A DNA stretch of 13,912 nucleotides from an uncultured Treponema sp. (lineage in GTDB: Bacteria; Spirochaetota; Spirochaetia; Treponematales; Treponemataceae). The stretch is from positions 1-13,912 of the forward strand of contig CAMNHD010000012.1 in assembly GCA_946538875.1 (NCBI GenBank), in the 5' to 3' direction. Made by a program: the position numbers and the translations under genes. Of this stretch, positions 5,900 to 13,912 are shown one piece after another; within the stretch, counting starts at the first letter, position 1, and each line of letters begins with the position of its first letter. The notes beneath the pieces are model-generated. The model searched no databases. It saw nothing but the letters and a program-made list of their open reading frames with translations, and was not told where the DNA came from.

Positions 5900-8209
5900 C
5901 TAGTTCTGCATCTCATCGCCGAGAATTGTAAAGTTTCTTCTTCTCTGGGTTCCCATCGAATTAGTTATGGTAAGCACATGCTCACCAGGCTCAAGCCTTG
6001 CGGACATCTGGTGGATGGAATCACTTGTACCTATATAGTTGCCGTCAATGTCCCAGTAGATTATGCTGCCTGCATTGCGGTCAGCTGCTTCCATGACAAT
6101 TTCTCCCGGGGTGCCGTCAATCTCTATCGGAATATACATGCGGGCATCCTGGTTTGGGAACACTATTGCAAGGTCGTCTTTTTCCGCACTGTTGTGCCAG
6201 GAAACAAAGGGCGGCAGAGAAATGTAACCCAGGGTATGCTTTATATACCATCGTTCCACCTGCGGCGGCAGAACAAAACGCTCTTCTGTCAAAGGCATCA
6301 TTCCTGCATAGGGACCTGTCATGTCGGAAACATTTGCCTGCCACTCTCCGTCCGGGGTAAAGGATACAGTCCGGCAGTAAGGACAGACAGTTCCCCTTGG
6401 TGCAACTGACGAAGTGTACTGTCTTGAAGTTTCGCTGCAGTGTGGACCTGCCAGGTATCCTGAGCGGCTGCATACAATGCGTTCCACAAGATTGTCATCA
6501 GGAGTCTTGGGCCAGTGGGTGGACCCCAATGTGTTGAAAATGTCAAACAGAACAGGCGCGGCAGTCTGTACACTGGTAAGATTCTTGTTTCCCTGACCTG
6601 GTGCATTCCCGAACCAGACTCCCACTGTATATTCACTTGTTGTGCCTATGGCCCAGGTGTCTCTGTTCCCGCTGGAAGTTCCGGTTTTCCATGCTATTCT
6701 CTTGGAATGGGCAAAGCTCTGCCACAATGCCTCGTCATCAGGACGGATTCCGTCTTCCAAGGCCGTGCATGTCAGGTATGCGGCACCCCTTGAAAGTGGA
6801 AATGCCGGACTCAAGGTCCTGCGTCCATAGGCTGCATTCATTATGTCAGCATATGCTCTCACCGCTTCCCACATGGTAAGTTCTCCACCGCCAAGAATCA
6901 GCGGCAGACCATAATAGTCGGAGTCACGTTTGAATGTGGTAAAGCCGCTTTGTCTTAGAACGTCAAGAAATGCGCTGATGCCGTACTGCTGCAGTTCGCG
7001 CACAGCAGGTATATTCAGTGAACGGGACAAGGCCTCGTCTGCACGGATTACACCTCGGTAAACAGGAATGTTGTTGTCCGGCCTGTAGCTTCCGATTCTG
7101 GTGGGAATATCTGTCACCAGCTGGCGTGGCATGAGCATGCCGTTGTCAATCATTGCCCCATACAGAAAGGGTTTCAGGAGTGAGCCGGAACTTCTCTTTG
7201 ACTGCACAAGGTCAACTGACCAGTTTCCAGTGTTGCGCTCAAATCCTGAGTTTCCTATATACGAAACAACACTTCCGCTTTTTGTGTCTATGATAAGTGC
7301 CGCCGCATTTTCAATTCCCATGCGGGAGAATTCCATCGACCATTTTTCAAGTATGCGCGAAGTATTTCTGTGAACAGTGTAGTCAATGCCTGTAAAGAAT
7401 TTTGTTTTTCCAGGACTAGTTTTTTTTAGATACTCCAGGTAGTGCGGTGCCAGTGAAGGAAGCGGGTAGGGCTTTTCCGGCAGCGGTTCCTGTAGAGATA
7501 GTTCCAGAGTCTCCTGGTCAAAATATTTCCTGCTGAACATCTCGTGCAGGAGTGAGTCACGCTTTGCCTGTAGTATCGCCTTGTTTGCTCCAGGGTAAAC
7601 AAGGGACGGCTGGTTTGGCAGAACCGCCAGTGTGGCCGCTTCTGCCCAGGTAAGGGTCTGAGGCGGACGGTTGAAGTATCGCCATGAAGCCGCTTCAAGA
7701 CCTACTACATTTCCCCCGAATGGAGCCGTTGCGGAGTAAAGTTCAAGAATCTGGGATTTAGTGAATCTAAGTTCCATCAGCAGGGCCAGAATAGACTCGT
7801 GGATTTTCTGAGAGATTGTCCTTGGCCTGTTGTGCTCCGCAATCCTGACGGTCTGCATTGTTATCGTGGAACCGCCTGAGACAATCCTTCCCCTGTTTGA
7901 GTTGTCCCTGATAGCCCTTATGATGGAAATCGGATCTACACCCGGATGGTACCAGAAACGTTTGTCTTCGTAAGTGACGATTGCCTTTTTAAAATTGTCA
8001 GGCACCACCGAAGGTTCAAATCGCCACTGGTAATCCTGGGCCACCTGCGCCCCCATAAGCACACCTTCCCTTGAATAAAGGGCGTAGGAGTAGGGGTAGG
8101 CATTTTTTACGAGATTCTGAGGAATTGAAAGCAGATAGAAATAGGCAAGGCACACAAGCCCTGTTGCCAGGAGAAAGTGTGCCCATGCCTTTTTTGTTTT
8201 ACTTGACAA
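5900..8209 (-). CDS. pbpC: Penicillin-binding protein 1C (bifunctional class A PBP)
   Basis: PBP1C polymerises and may crosslink peptidoglycan on the outer face of the inner membrane. I choose the TTG at 8209, which gives 769 residues, close to the E. coli length. It places a basic start (SSKTKKA) directly before the membrane helix (about 8-28); no ATG occurs until residue 52, beyond that helix. A longer reading from an ATG at 8299 would lie deep in the upstream gene. In this numbering the GT51 transglycosylase has the catalytic Glu81 in the motif EDKRFWYHPGVD, then GGSTITMQ (112-119) and the RTISQKIHE motif (from 130). The transpeptidase has Ser343 in SLLK, SLN (397-399) and KTG (508-510). 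Cysteines 580, 591, 609 and 612 form a family-like cluster. A BiPBP_C domain (about 675-765) closes the protein. It overlaps the upstream macroglobulin gene by 11 bases, so translation is probably coupled. Start certainty is moderate, identity firm. Confidence 0.94.
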   Translation of the reverse strand: MSSKTKKAWAHFLLATGLVCLAYFYLLSIPQNLVKNAYPYSYALYSREGVLMGAQVAQDYQWRFEPSVVPDNFKKAIVTYEDKRFWYHPGVDPISIIRAIRDNSNRGRIVSGGSTITMQTVRIAEHNRPRTISQKIHESILALLMELRFTKSQILELYSATAPFGGNVVGLEAASWRYFNRPPQTLTWAEAATLAVLPNQPSLVYPGANKAILQAKRDSLLHEMFSRKYFDQETLELSLQEPLPEKPYPLPSLAPHYLEYLKKTSPGKTKFFTGIDYTVHRNTSRILEKWSMEFSRMGIENAAALIIDTKSGSVVSYIGNSGFERNTGNWSVDLVQSKRSSGSLLKPFLYGAMIDNGMLMPRQLVTDIPTRIGSYRPDNNIPVYRGVIRADEALSRSLNIPAVRELQQYGISAFLDVLRQSGFTTFKRDSDYYGLPLILGGGELTMWEAVRAYADIMNAAYGRRTLSPAFPLSRGAAYLTCTALEDGIRPDDEALWQSFAHSKRIAWKTGTSSGNRDTWAIGTTSEYTVGVWFGNAPGQGNKNLTSVQTAAPVLFDIFNTLGSTHWPKTPDDNLVERIVCSRSGYLAGPHCSETSRQYTSSVAPRGTVCPYCRTVSFTPDGEWQANVSDMTGPYAGMMPLTEERFVLPPQVERWYIKHTLGYISLPPFVSWHNSAEKDDLAIVFPNQDARMYIPIEIDGTPGEIVMEAADRNAGSIIYWDIDGNYIGTSDSIHQMSARLEPGEHVLTITNSMGTQRRRNFTILGDEMQN

Positions 8210-11200
8210 GTTTAGTACCAGGTACGACGGCGTAGAAGTCCTTGTCGTACATAGCCTCGGCCTGAATAGCAGGGATGTAGTATGAACCGTCGTAAGCAAG
8301 TGTCACGTTGAATTCAAGTGTCACTGAGTCCCAGTCATCCAAGTCAAAGTAAGAATAGATATAGTCGTCACGGATATCCTGATAGGTGACTCCATTGCCT
8401 GACCCCTGCAGTCCACCTGCGCGGTCATTGCCGAATTCCCAGCCAGTCGGAACAGGTATGGTAAGTGCAATGTTCTTCAGGTCGGTGGAAGTTGAGTTCT
8501 TTACCTTTACCCTCATTACAAATGAATCACCTGTCTTAAGCTTTGCCGGGTTGACGGTGTCGCCGTTTTCATCCTTGTAACTTGTGGTTATGGCAAGACC
8601 GTTGGATTCAGCCTTTTCGGTGCCAGGAACAGATCTTCCGGAAGCTGTGAGTATACCGTAGATGGTGCTCTTTCCGGTGTTCTGAATTGTTGCATCCTGG
8701 GTAGAAGCCTTTGAGGCCGCAAGTTCAACAGTTTCTGCACCCTTCTTTATAGAGCCGCTCTTGGAGCTTGAGCCTGACTTCACAATGAAAGTTCCTGCTC
8801 CTGAACGCTGCTCACTGTAATAAGGAAGCATTGAGAACAGTGCCCATGCAGTTTCCTGCGTGCTGAGCCAGTCCTTTGAAGAAAGCTTGTCTGCAACCAG
8901 TTTTGCGGCCGCGGAGGCAATCTGCTTTTTACCGCATGTATAGGCTGCGTACAGGTACATGGCCTGTTCACGGGTGTCAGAGGAGAAACTTCCGCCTGTT
9001 TTTCTGTAGCTGCGCTTAGATACAGTGACAGACTTGAGAATCTCTTCAGCAGTGTCCTTTCTTCCGGCAAGTGAGTATGCAGAGGAAAGCAGCAGCTGGG
9101 CAGACACTTCTGAACTGCCGATGTTATTGCGGAGCCTGTTCATTGCGCTGATATTCGGTTTTCCTGCAAGGGCAAGTACAAAGAGCTTGTATGCCTGTGT
9201 GGAAACTGAGTCAGAGTTTGAACTGTAGTAGTCGTTGGAAGACTTTTCAATCCATGCAATCAAGGGGTCAAAGATTGTTGCCGGTACAGAATAGCCCTTT
9301 GACTTTGCCGCAAGCAGGAAGTGTGCGCCGTAGCATGAACCCCATGCATTTGGCTCAGTGTTTCCCGGCCAGTAAGCAAAGCCGCCGGAACTAGTCTGGT
9401 ATTCTGGATAACGGTCGATGACGCTCTTTACATTTGCCTTGACCTTGTCGGTGTTTTCCGGTGTGAGTGTCAGGTATCCGGGAAGGAAAATCTGAGGGAA
9501 GCCGCCTGAAGTAATCTGTTCGATACAGCCGTGCGGGTATTCAATCAGATATGACAGACGTTCAGTCAGGTTGATTGTTGGAAGAGTTGAAAGCTCAACA
9601 TTTACAGTTGTTCCCTGGAATTCTCCCGGTGACTGAACAGAGGCATTGTAAGAATCACCTGGTTCCACAGTGAATGCGGTGCTGTATGTAACAGGGATAC
9701 CGCGTGACTCGACATTTATCGCGATGTCGGCATTCGCTGTTGCCACAGAAGATTCTGCCTTGAAATTAAAGTCGGCAATGCCTGCCCTGTCAGTTGCAAA
9801 TGTAAACTGGGCATTTGTGTTTCCAGAGGCAGGTACAGTGACAGTCTTGGTGTTGCGGAGATTCAGAGCGCCCTTTGCTGTCATTGTGACAGTGACGCGC
9901 TGGTCAGACTGTGTACCATTGAACAATGTGATAGGAACAGTCATGTTTTCGTTGATGCCGAGTGTGCGCGGCAGAACCGGCTGAATCATCAGGTTTGACT
10001 TGACCGGCACTGATTTTTCTGCAACGCCGTAGGCACCGTCATGTCCTGCGATGACAATGGCGCGGACTGCGCCCACATACTGAGGCATGTCGAATGAAGT
10101 TGCCTTCTTTTCTCCGGCATTGATATGGAATGGTCCAAAGAATTGTACCACCGGCTTGAAGCGGTTTGCGGAACGGTCGCGGTCATCAACAAAGTCTTCG
10201 GAACCACCAATGGAAATGAGTGTCTCAAGCTTTCCGCTGTAGGCATTCATAACGTATTTGTACAGGTCCCAGTTCTGAAGCTGTGAAGCTTCTTTCTTAT
10301 AGAATTCATTGTGCAGGTTTTCACCATGGTAGTTGGTAAGACCAAGCAGTCCCTCATCCACCACAGCAAGCGTGTAGGTCATCTGCTTTCCGCTGTTCTC
10401 CGACACAGAGAAAGTTGCCTTCTTGCCAGGCTCGAATGTAGACGTTGAAGTCGTGATGACAGGACTCAGCTTTGTGGCCGGGTCTTCCACCATCAGCGGA
10501 ATCACACCGTAGAGACGGACTGGCAGAGAGTTTGCGGTCTGCAGATGCTGCTGCAGAAGGGTAAGGTGGACGTAAATGTTCGGCGCCATGCGGTTCTGGA
10601 TAGGAACCTTGATTGTTGTGGTTCCTTCCTTTGTCTTGACGCACTGCTGTGCAATAACCTGACCTGCTTTTTCAACAGTGACATAAGCTGTCTGGTTTTT
10701 GCCGCTTGCAAAGGAAATCATTGCGTTTTCGCCAACGGTGTACTGCTTCTTGTCCGCAATAAGGGTGACCATAGAAGCACTGCCGCTGCCGCCTTCCTGT
10801 GCGCGTCCGGCCCATCCCGGCCAGTCGATGTACACAATCTTTGCCGCAGAGTGACCATTGTAACCATCCGAGGCGACTACAAGATAGCGTCCCCAGTCAG
10901 GATACTTAATCTGGAACTTAAAGTTTCCGCGTCCGTTTGTGATGTCGACTGTACCTTCTGTAATCTTGCGGGCATTGCGTTCGGTTACATAAGTGGCATT
11001 AGTGAGGGCATCTTTTTCCCACCACCATTTCCAGTCGAGTTTGAAGACAGTGTACTTGAGAGAGCCGGACTTGACGGCCTTTCCGTCCGAGTCAAGCAGA
11101 ACTACATCCGCTGTGTGGTCAATGTCAGTGAGAAGCATACCACGTGCGGCATCTCCCTTTGGAAGCTTGAGACCCACATACTGCTTGTAAGGAGAGTAGG

Positions 11201-13763
11201 TCAGGCTTGTCTGCTCCACAGAGAATGCACCGGAAGGCTCAAAGATGCGGCTTGTAAAGTTGGCACGCAGCTTTCCTGGCAGAGCTGAACCGGCATTCAG
11301 GCGTTTTGTGAAGACAGCCTTTGAGTCTTTGTCCAGGCGTCCGCTCCAGATTGTCTCCTTTGAAGAGGAGAATGAAAGCGACGGATTATTAAATGTATAG
11401 TCTGAATAAGAGTCAAAGCCCATTGTGGTGGGACTATAGATGACGCTTACATCCGCTGAGAATTCTGGTGTAGGAGCTCCGTGCAGCCATGCACCCTTGA
11501 GAGTGAATTCATTTGAATCAGGAGAAAGCTCTTTCCTGCTGCTGGTAAGATTTACGGCAAGTCTGTTAGGAACAACTGCCTCGACACGCAGGGAACGTGA
11601 CCATTCCTGACCGCCAAGCTTTACACGTGCAGTCCATACGCCGGTCGGTGAGCTGGGCTGTGTCTTGGTCTTTATGGTGTAGAATCCGTCAAGGCTGTTG
11701 CTTATCACCTGAGTGTCGGTGGTGCGGCCCATAGGATCCTGGAGTGTAAAGTTCGCAGGCATTGTGGCGGGCACTTTCTTATTGGTGTCCTGAACCACGA
11801 ATGTAAGGTACATGTCATCGCCAGGTCTCCAGACACCGCGTTCGCCGTAGATGAATCCCTTGAGGCCGGAGTCGTTCTTTACGCCGCCTGTCTCAAAGTG
11901 GCTTACACTCAGGGAACTTCCCTCGCTGAGCTTGAGGTAAGAAGTCTGGGAACCGTACTTTGCAGAGATAAAGTATACTTTGTCAGTTCCGCGGAACGTC
12001 GCGGTACCAGTGTCGTTTGTTATTGAAGAATACAGGCTTGTACCTACATAGGAGTGGAGGTTTACCTTTGCTCCCTTTACAGGCATGGCTGTCTTGATGT
12101 CGGCAACTGTGACAAATAAGGAACCGTCAACAGCTTTCTTGACCATAAGGCCAAGGTCTGAGATGACAATGTTGCGCTTGATGAGAGAGCCTGAATTGTA
12201 GCGGCTTGTATAGAAAGCCGGGTGGCATGGGTCATCGCGGTAAGACCAGTAGGTGCTCCTTTTTTCGTAGTCCATGTCATCGTCCCAGTAATCCCATGAG
12301 GAGCGCTCGCGTGGCGGAAGGTCCTCGTCAATGGTGTCAGCCGGGAATTCAAGGGTAGAGAAGTTCCTGTGGTTTGAGTCGCATACGTATTTGATGTTCT
12401 TTGGTCTGAAGGAGATTCTGATCTGGAACATACCGTCAGGATACTTCTTTACAAGGTCAGACATATCGATTCCTCTCGGAATGAATTTGTTCTGCATTGA
12501 ATTGGACCAGTCAAAGCTCACGTTCTTTGTCCACACAGGTTCGCCGACGCGGTACATTTCGCTTGTGCCGTCCAGTTCGTTCACCTGCAGGAACTGAATC
12601 ATGTTGCGGTCATAGATAGCGTAAGCCTGGATCAGGAGGCCTGAAAGGTTGCGTGTCTTTACAGGAAGGATTGCACCCTGGCTGGTAGGAAGAATTGTTC
12701 CGTCGGTCAGGAAGTCAACAGCGGGAAGATCCCAGTGAGAGTCAAGGCTTACATCTGTGGCCTTTGCAAGATAAACGCCCTTTTCACTCTGAATTCCCGT
12801 GTCAAGCGTAAGCTGCGCGATATCCTCAAAGTTGTTGTCGCTGTAAATGGTGAGCACATTGCGTCTTGCGGTTACGTTCATGTCTGTGGGGTTAAAGACT
12901 GCGTTGTCCGCTGTGCGTGTCACGATGCATGAGGCAAGGTCTGCAGAAGTGGCGAGCGGCTGGGAGAAGCTGACCAGAATTGTGTTACGCTTGGAAGTGT
13001 TTACGTCAACAATAGAAAAATCGCCGGCAGAAGGAATTGTAAAGGTTTTTGTTCCGCAGTAGGCAAGATCCTGCTTTTTGCTCAGACCAAGGGCCTTTCC
13101 GTTGTAGGAGACATTGATTTTCTGTTCCTTGGAGCCAGGAGTGATGTTGCGGATAGTAAAGCGGTATGCCTCGCCGCCGTCAGCAGAGTCCCACTCAACA
13201 GTGCGTCCCTTTGCCCTGACCATTTTTGATGCAGTGGCCATGTCGACCGGAATATCAGTGGTGACATATCCGGTAAGAGTGTAGGAGCTGGCCTGGTCGT
13301 TCAGAACCAGTTCATTGAATGACACCGAGTAGGAAGGAGACATTGCGCAGAAACGTTTCTGATAGGTTCCCAGCTCCTCTTTCTGCAGAAGACCGTCCAA
13401 GTCAGCCGTCAGAGTAAATACCTGCCCCGGCTTATAAGGCTTTTCCGGTGTAAAGGAGACAGTCTGCCTGTCCGCAAGAAGTTTCCACGAACCTCTCTGT
13501 GCGGGTTTAAGTTCAAGCAGTCCTGCAAGGACTTCCGGATCATCAGACACCACTTCCTGGCTGAAACTCAGTGCAAGGGGTGATAGCCTGCCGATAAAAT
13601 CAGGTGAGACTTCCTGCACAATCGATTCGGCAAGTTCCGTGTTGTGGATCGGAGCAAGAGCCGTTTTTTTTGCGCAGGAGACAAATGCTGTGAGCACAAG
13701 GGCTGCTATCAGCATTCCGGCAGCATTAAAACTGTTGATAATACACTTCCTATTTTCTTTCAT
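8199..13763 (-). CDS. Bacterial alpha-2-macroglobulin lipoprotein (YfhM-like)
   Basis: This is an 1854-residue protease-trap protein. It has an n-region MKENRK, a hydrophobic stretch and a lipobox FVSC with Cys30, so it should be lipid-anchored in the periplasm. N-terminal macroglobulin-like domains follow. One is marked by YGERGVWRPGD (about 635-648, the family's MG signature), and an A2M core has FFGPFHINAGEKKATSFDMPQY (near 1205). The thioester is intact: PHGCIEQ with Cys1413 and Gln1416. The helical thioester domain after it contains GGFAYWPG, and a C-terminal MG-type domain ends at VPGTKLVK. Proteases that cut the bait region would be captured covalently. The adjacent downstream pbpC matches the E. 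coli yfhM-pbpC pair. It is longer than the E. coli protein (about 1650 from memory). The ATG lacks a ribosome site; a later ATG at residue 17 would spoil the signal peptide. Gene identity is firm. Confidence 0.95.
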   Translation of the reverse strand: MKENRKCIINSFNAAGMLIAALVLTAFVSCAKKTALAPIHNTELAESIVQEVSPDFIGRLSPLALSFSQEVVSDDPEVLAGLLELKPAQRGSWKLLADRQTVSFTPEKPYKPGQVFTLTADLDGLLQKEELGTYQKRFCAMSPSYSVSFNELVLNDQASSYTLTGYVTTDIPVDMATASKMVRAKGRTVEWDSADGGEAYRFTIRNITPGSKEQKINVSYNGKALGLSKKQDLAYCGTKTFTIPSAGDFSIVDVNTSKRNTILVSFSQPLATSADLASCIVTRTADNAVFNPTDMNVTARRNVLTIYSDNNFEDIAQLTLDTGIQSEKGVYLAKATDVSLDSHWDLPAVDFLTDGTILPTSQGAILPVKTRNLSGLLIQAYAIYDRNMIQFLQVNELDGTSEMYRVGEPVWTKNVSFDWSNSMQNKFIPRGIDMSDLVKKYPDGMFQIRISFRPKNIKYVCDSNHRNFSTLEFPADTIDEDLPPRERSSWDYWDDDMDYEKRSTYWSYRDDPCHPAFYTSRYNSGSLIKRNIVISDLGLMVKKAVDGSLFVTVADIKTAMPVKGAKVNLHSYVGTSLYSSITNDTGTATFRGTDKVYFISAKYGSQTSYLKLSEGSSLSVSHFETGGVKNDSGLKGFIYGERGVWRPGDDMYLTFVVQDTNKKVPATMPANFTLQDPMGRTTDTQVISNSLDGFYTIKTKTQPSSPTGVWTARVKLGGQEWSRSLRVEAVVPNRLAVNLTSSRKELSPDSNEFTLKGAWLHGAPTPEFSADVSVIYSPTTMGFDSYSDYTFNNPSLSFSSSKETIWSGRLDKDSKAVFTKRLNAGSALPGKLRANFTSRIFEPSGAFSVEQTSLTYSPYKQYVGLKLPKGDAARGMLLTDIDHTADVVLLDSDGKAVKSGSLKYTVFKLDWKWWWEKDALTNATYVTERNARKITEGTVDITNGRGNFKFQIKYPDWGRYLVVASDGYNGHSAAKIVYIDWPGWAGRAQEGGSGSASMVTLIADKKQYTVGENAMISFASGKNQTAYVTVEKAGQVIAQQCVKTKEGTTTIKVPIQNRMAPNIYVHLTLLQQHLQTANSLPVRLYGVIPLMVEDPATKLSPVITTSTSTFEPGKKATFSVSENSGKQMTYTLAVVDEGLLGLTNYHGENLHNEFYKKEASQLQNWDLYKYVMNAYSGKLETLISIGGSEDFVDDRDRSANRFKPVVQFFGPFHINAGEKKATSFDMPQYVGAVRAIVIAGHDGAYGVAEKSVPVKSNLMIQPVLPRTLGINENMTVPITLFNGTQSDQRVTVTMTAKGALNLRNTKTVTVPASGNTNAQFTFATDRAGIADFNFKAESSVATANADIAINVESRGIPVTYSTAFTVEPGDSYNASVQSPGEFQGTTVNVELSTLPTINLTERLSYLIEYPHGCIEQITSGGFPQIFLPGYLTLTPENTDKVKANVKSVIDRYPEYQTSSGGFAYWPGNTEPNAWGSCYGAHFLLAAKSKGYSVPATIFDPLIAWIEKSSNDYYSSNSDSVSTQAYKLFVLALAGKPNISAMNRLRNNIGSSEVSAQLLLSSAYSLAGRKDTAEEILKSVTVSKRSYRKTGGSFSSDTREQAMYLYAAYTCGKKQIASAAAKLVADKLSSKDWLSTQETAWALFSMLPYYSEQRSGAGTFIVKSGSSSKSGSIKKGAETVELAASKASTQDATIQNTGKSTIYGILTASGRSVPGTEKAESNGLAITTSYKDENGDTVNPAKLKTGDSFVMRVKVKNSTSTDLKNIALTIPVPTGWEFGNDRAGGLQGSGNGVTYQDIRDDYIYSYFDLDDWDSVTLEFNVTLAYDGSYYIPAIQAEAMYDKDFYAVVPGTKLVK

Positions 13764-13912
13764 AATTCAAGCGTAATATAAATAAAACAATTGTTCAAGT
13801 ATTCAAGTATAGATCCGGGAATTTACCACCGCTTTGTCATTGAAATATTCTTGTAAAACCGTCTTTGTATCAATAATACACGAAAATACACTTGAGTAAA
13901 GCGGGAAAATCT
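13764..13912. other. Upstream region of the macroglobulin gene, no gene seen
   Basis: These 149 bases are AT-rich and hold no supported gene. Besides the leftward promoter candidate and the tandem TCAAGTAT, a rightward pair TTGTAA (13851-13856) and TAATAC (13874-13879), 17 nt apart, could serve a gene beyond the window. The -10 is poor (three of six), so I do not claim it as a promoter. Confidence 0.4.
13775..13806 (-). promoter_or_regulatory. Possible promoter of the macroglobulin-pbpC unit
   Basis: Leftward, a good -10 box TATATT (complement of 13775-13780) lies 11 nt before the ATG. The nearest -35-like hexamers are TTGAAC (12 nt away, too close) and TTGAAT (20 nt away, too far), so the -35 is unclear and an activator may help. 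A direct repeat of TCAAGTAT (13795-13802 and 13803-13810) covers the -35 zone. Confidence 0.35.

Noticed and set aside
10545..11288. 247-codon open frame antisense to the macroglobulin gene
   Set aside because: It is antisense to a continuous conserved coding region, without ribosome site or recognisable domain; such shadows are common in long genes.
13851..13879. Rightward promoter candidate at the window end
   Set aside because: The spacing is right, but the -10 has only three consensus bases and no gene is visible downstream in the window.

Overview
The window looks like chromosomal DNA from a spirochaete, most likely a non-pallidum Treponema or close relative. The reasons are a cluster of small lipoproteins with short spirochaete-type lipoboxes (LFASC, AVSC, FVSC), several proteins that look lineage-restricted, and a moderate GC content. 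The genus is an inference; no rRNA or other marker gene is present. Most genes are housekeeping or envelope genes. I see no phage, insertion sequence, CRISPR array, tRNA or rRNA.

Layout. Positions 1-360 hold the start of secA, leaving the window to the left. A compact divergent promoter region (361-447) separates it from a rightward five-gene operon (448-3702): a propeller-like lipoprotein, a single-pass membrane protein, a four-helix membrane protein, a MutT-type Nudix hydrolase and a small SH3-like lipoprotein. The genes are tightly spaced or overlap, and each has a visible ribosome binding site. A convergent intergenic region (3703-4096) follows. It contains fifteen 19-bp tandem repeats (3728-4012) with a 95-bp higher-order period, then a terminator hairpin for the leftward histidyl-tRNA synthetase gene hisS (4097-5398). 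A 501-bp gap (5399-5899) holds the hisS promoter, a strong leftward terminator, nested alternative hairpins and a four-run G-quadruplex motif. The rest is a leftward two-gene unit: a giant bacterial alpha-2-macroglobulin lipoprotein (8199-13763), whose 3' end overlaps pbpC, encoding penicillin-binding protein 1C (5900-8209). The last 149 bases are its promoter region.

How the genes work together. SecA drives preprotein export, which the lipoproteins, PBP1C and the macroglobulin need. The macroglobulin carries an intact CIEQ thioester and is paired with PBP1C, as in the E. coli yfhM-pbpC locus. That pairing is usually read as a periplasmic protease trap combined with peptidoglycan repair. The five-gene operon probably concerns the envelope but is largely uncharacterised.

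The points most worth a second look are the 19-bp repeat array with its 95-bp super-period, the overlapping -35 boxes between secA and the lipoprotein operon, the signs that the leftward first genes are leaderless while the rightward operon uses Shine-Dalgarno sites, and the structured 3' region after pbpC. None of these proves a new system.
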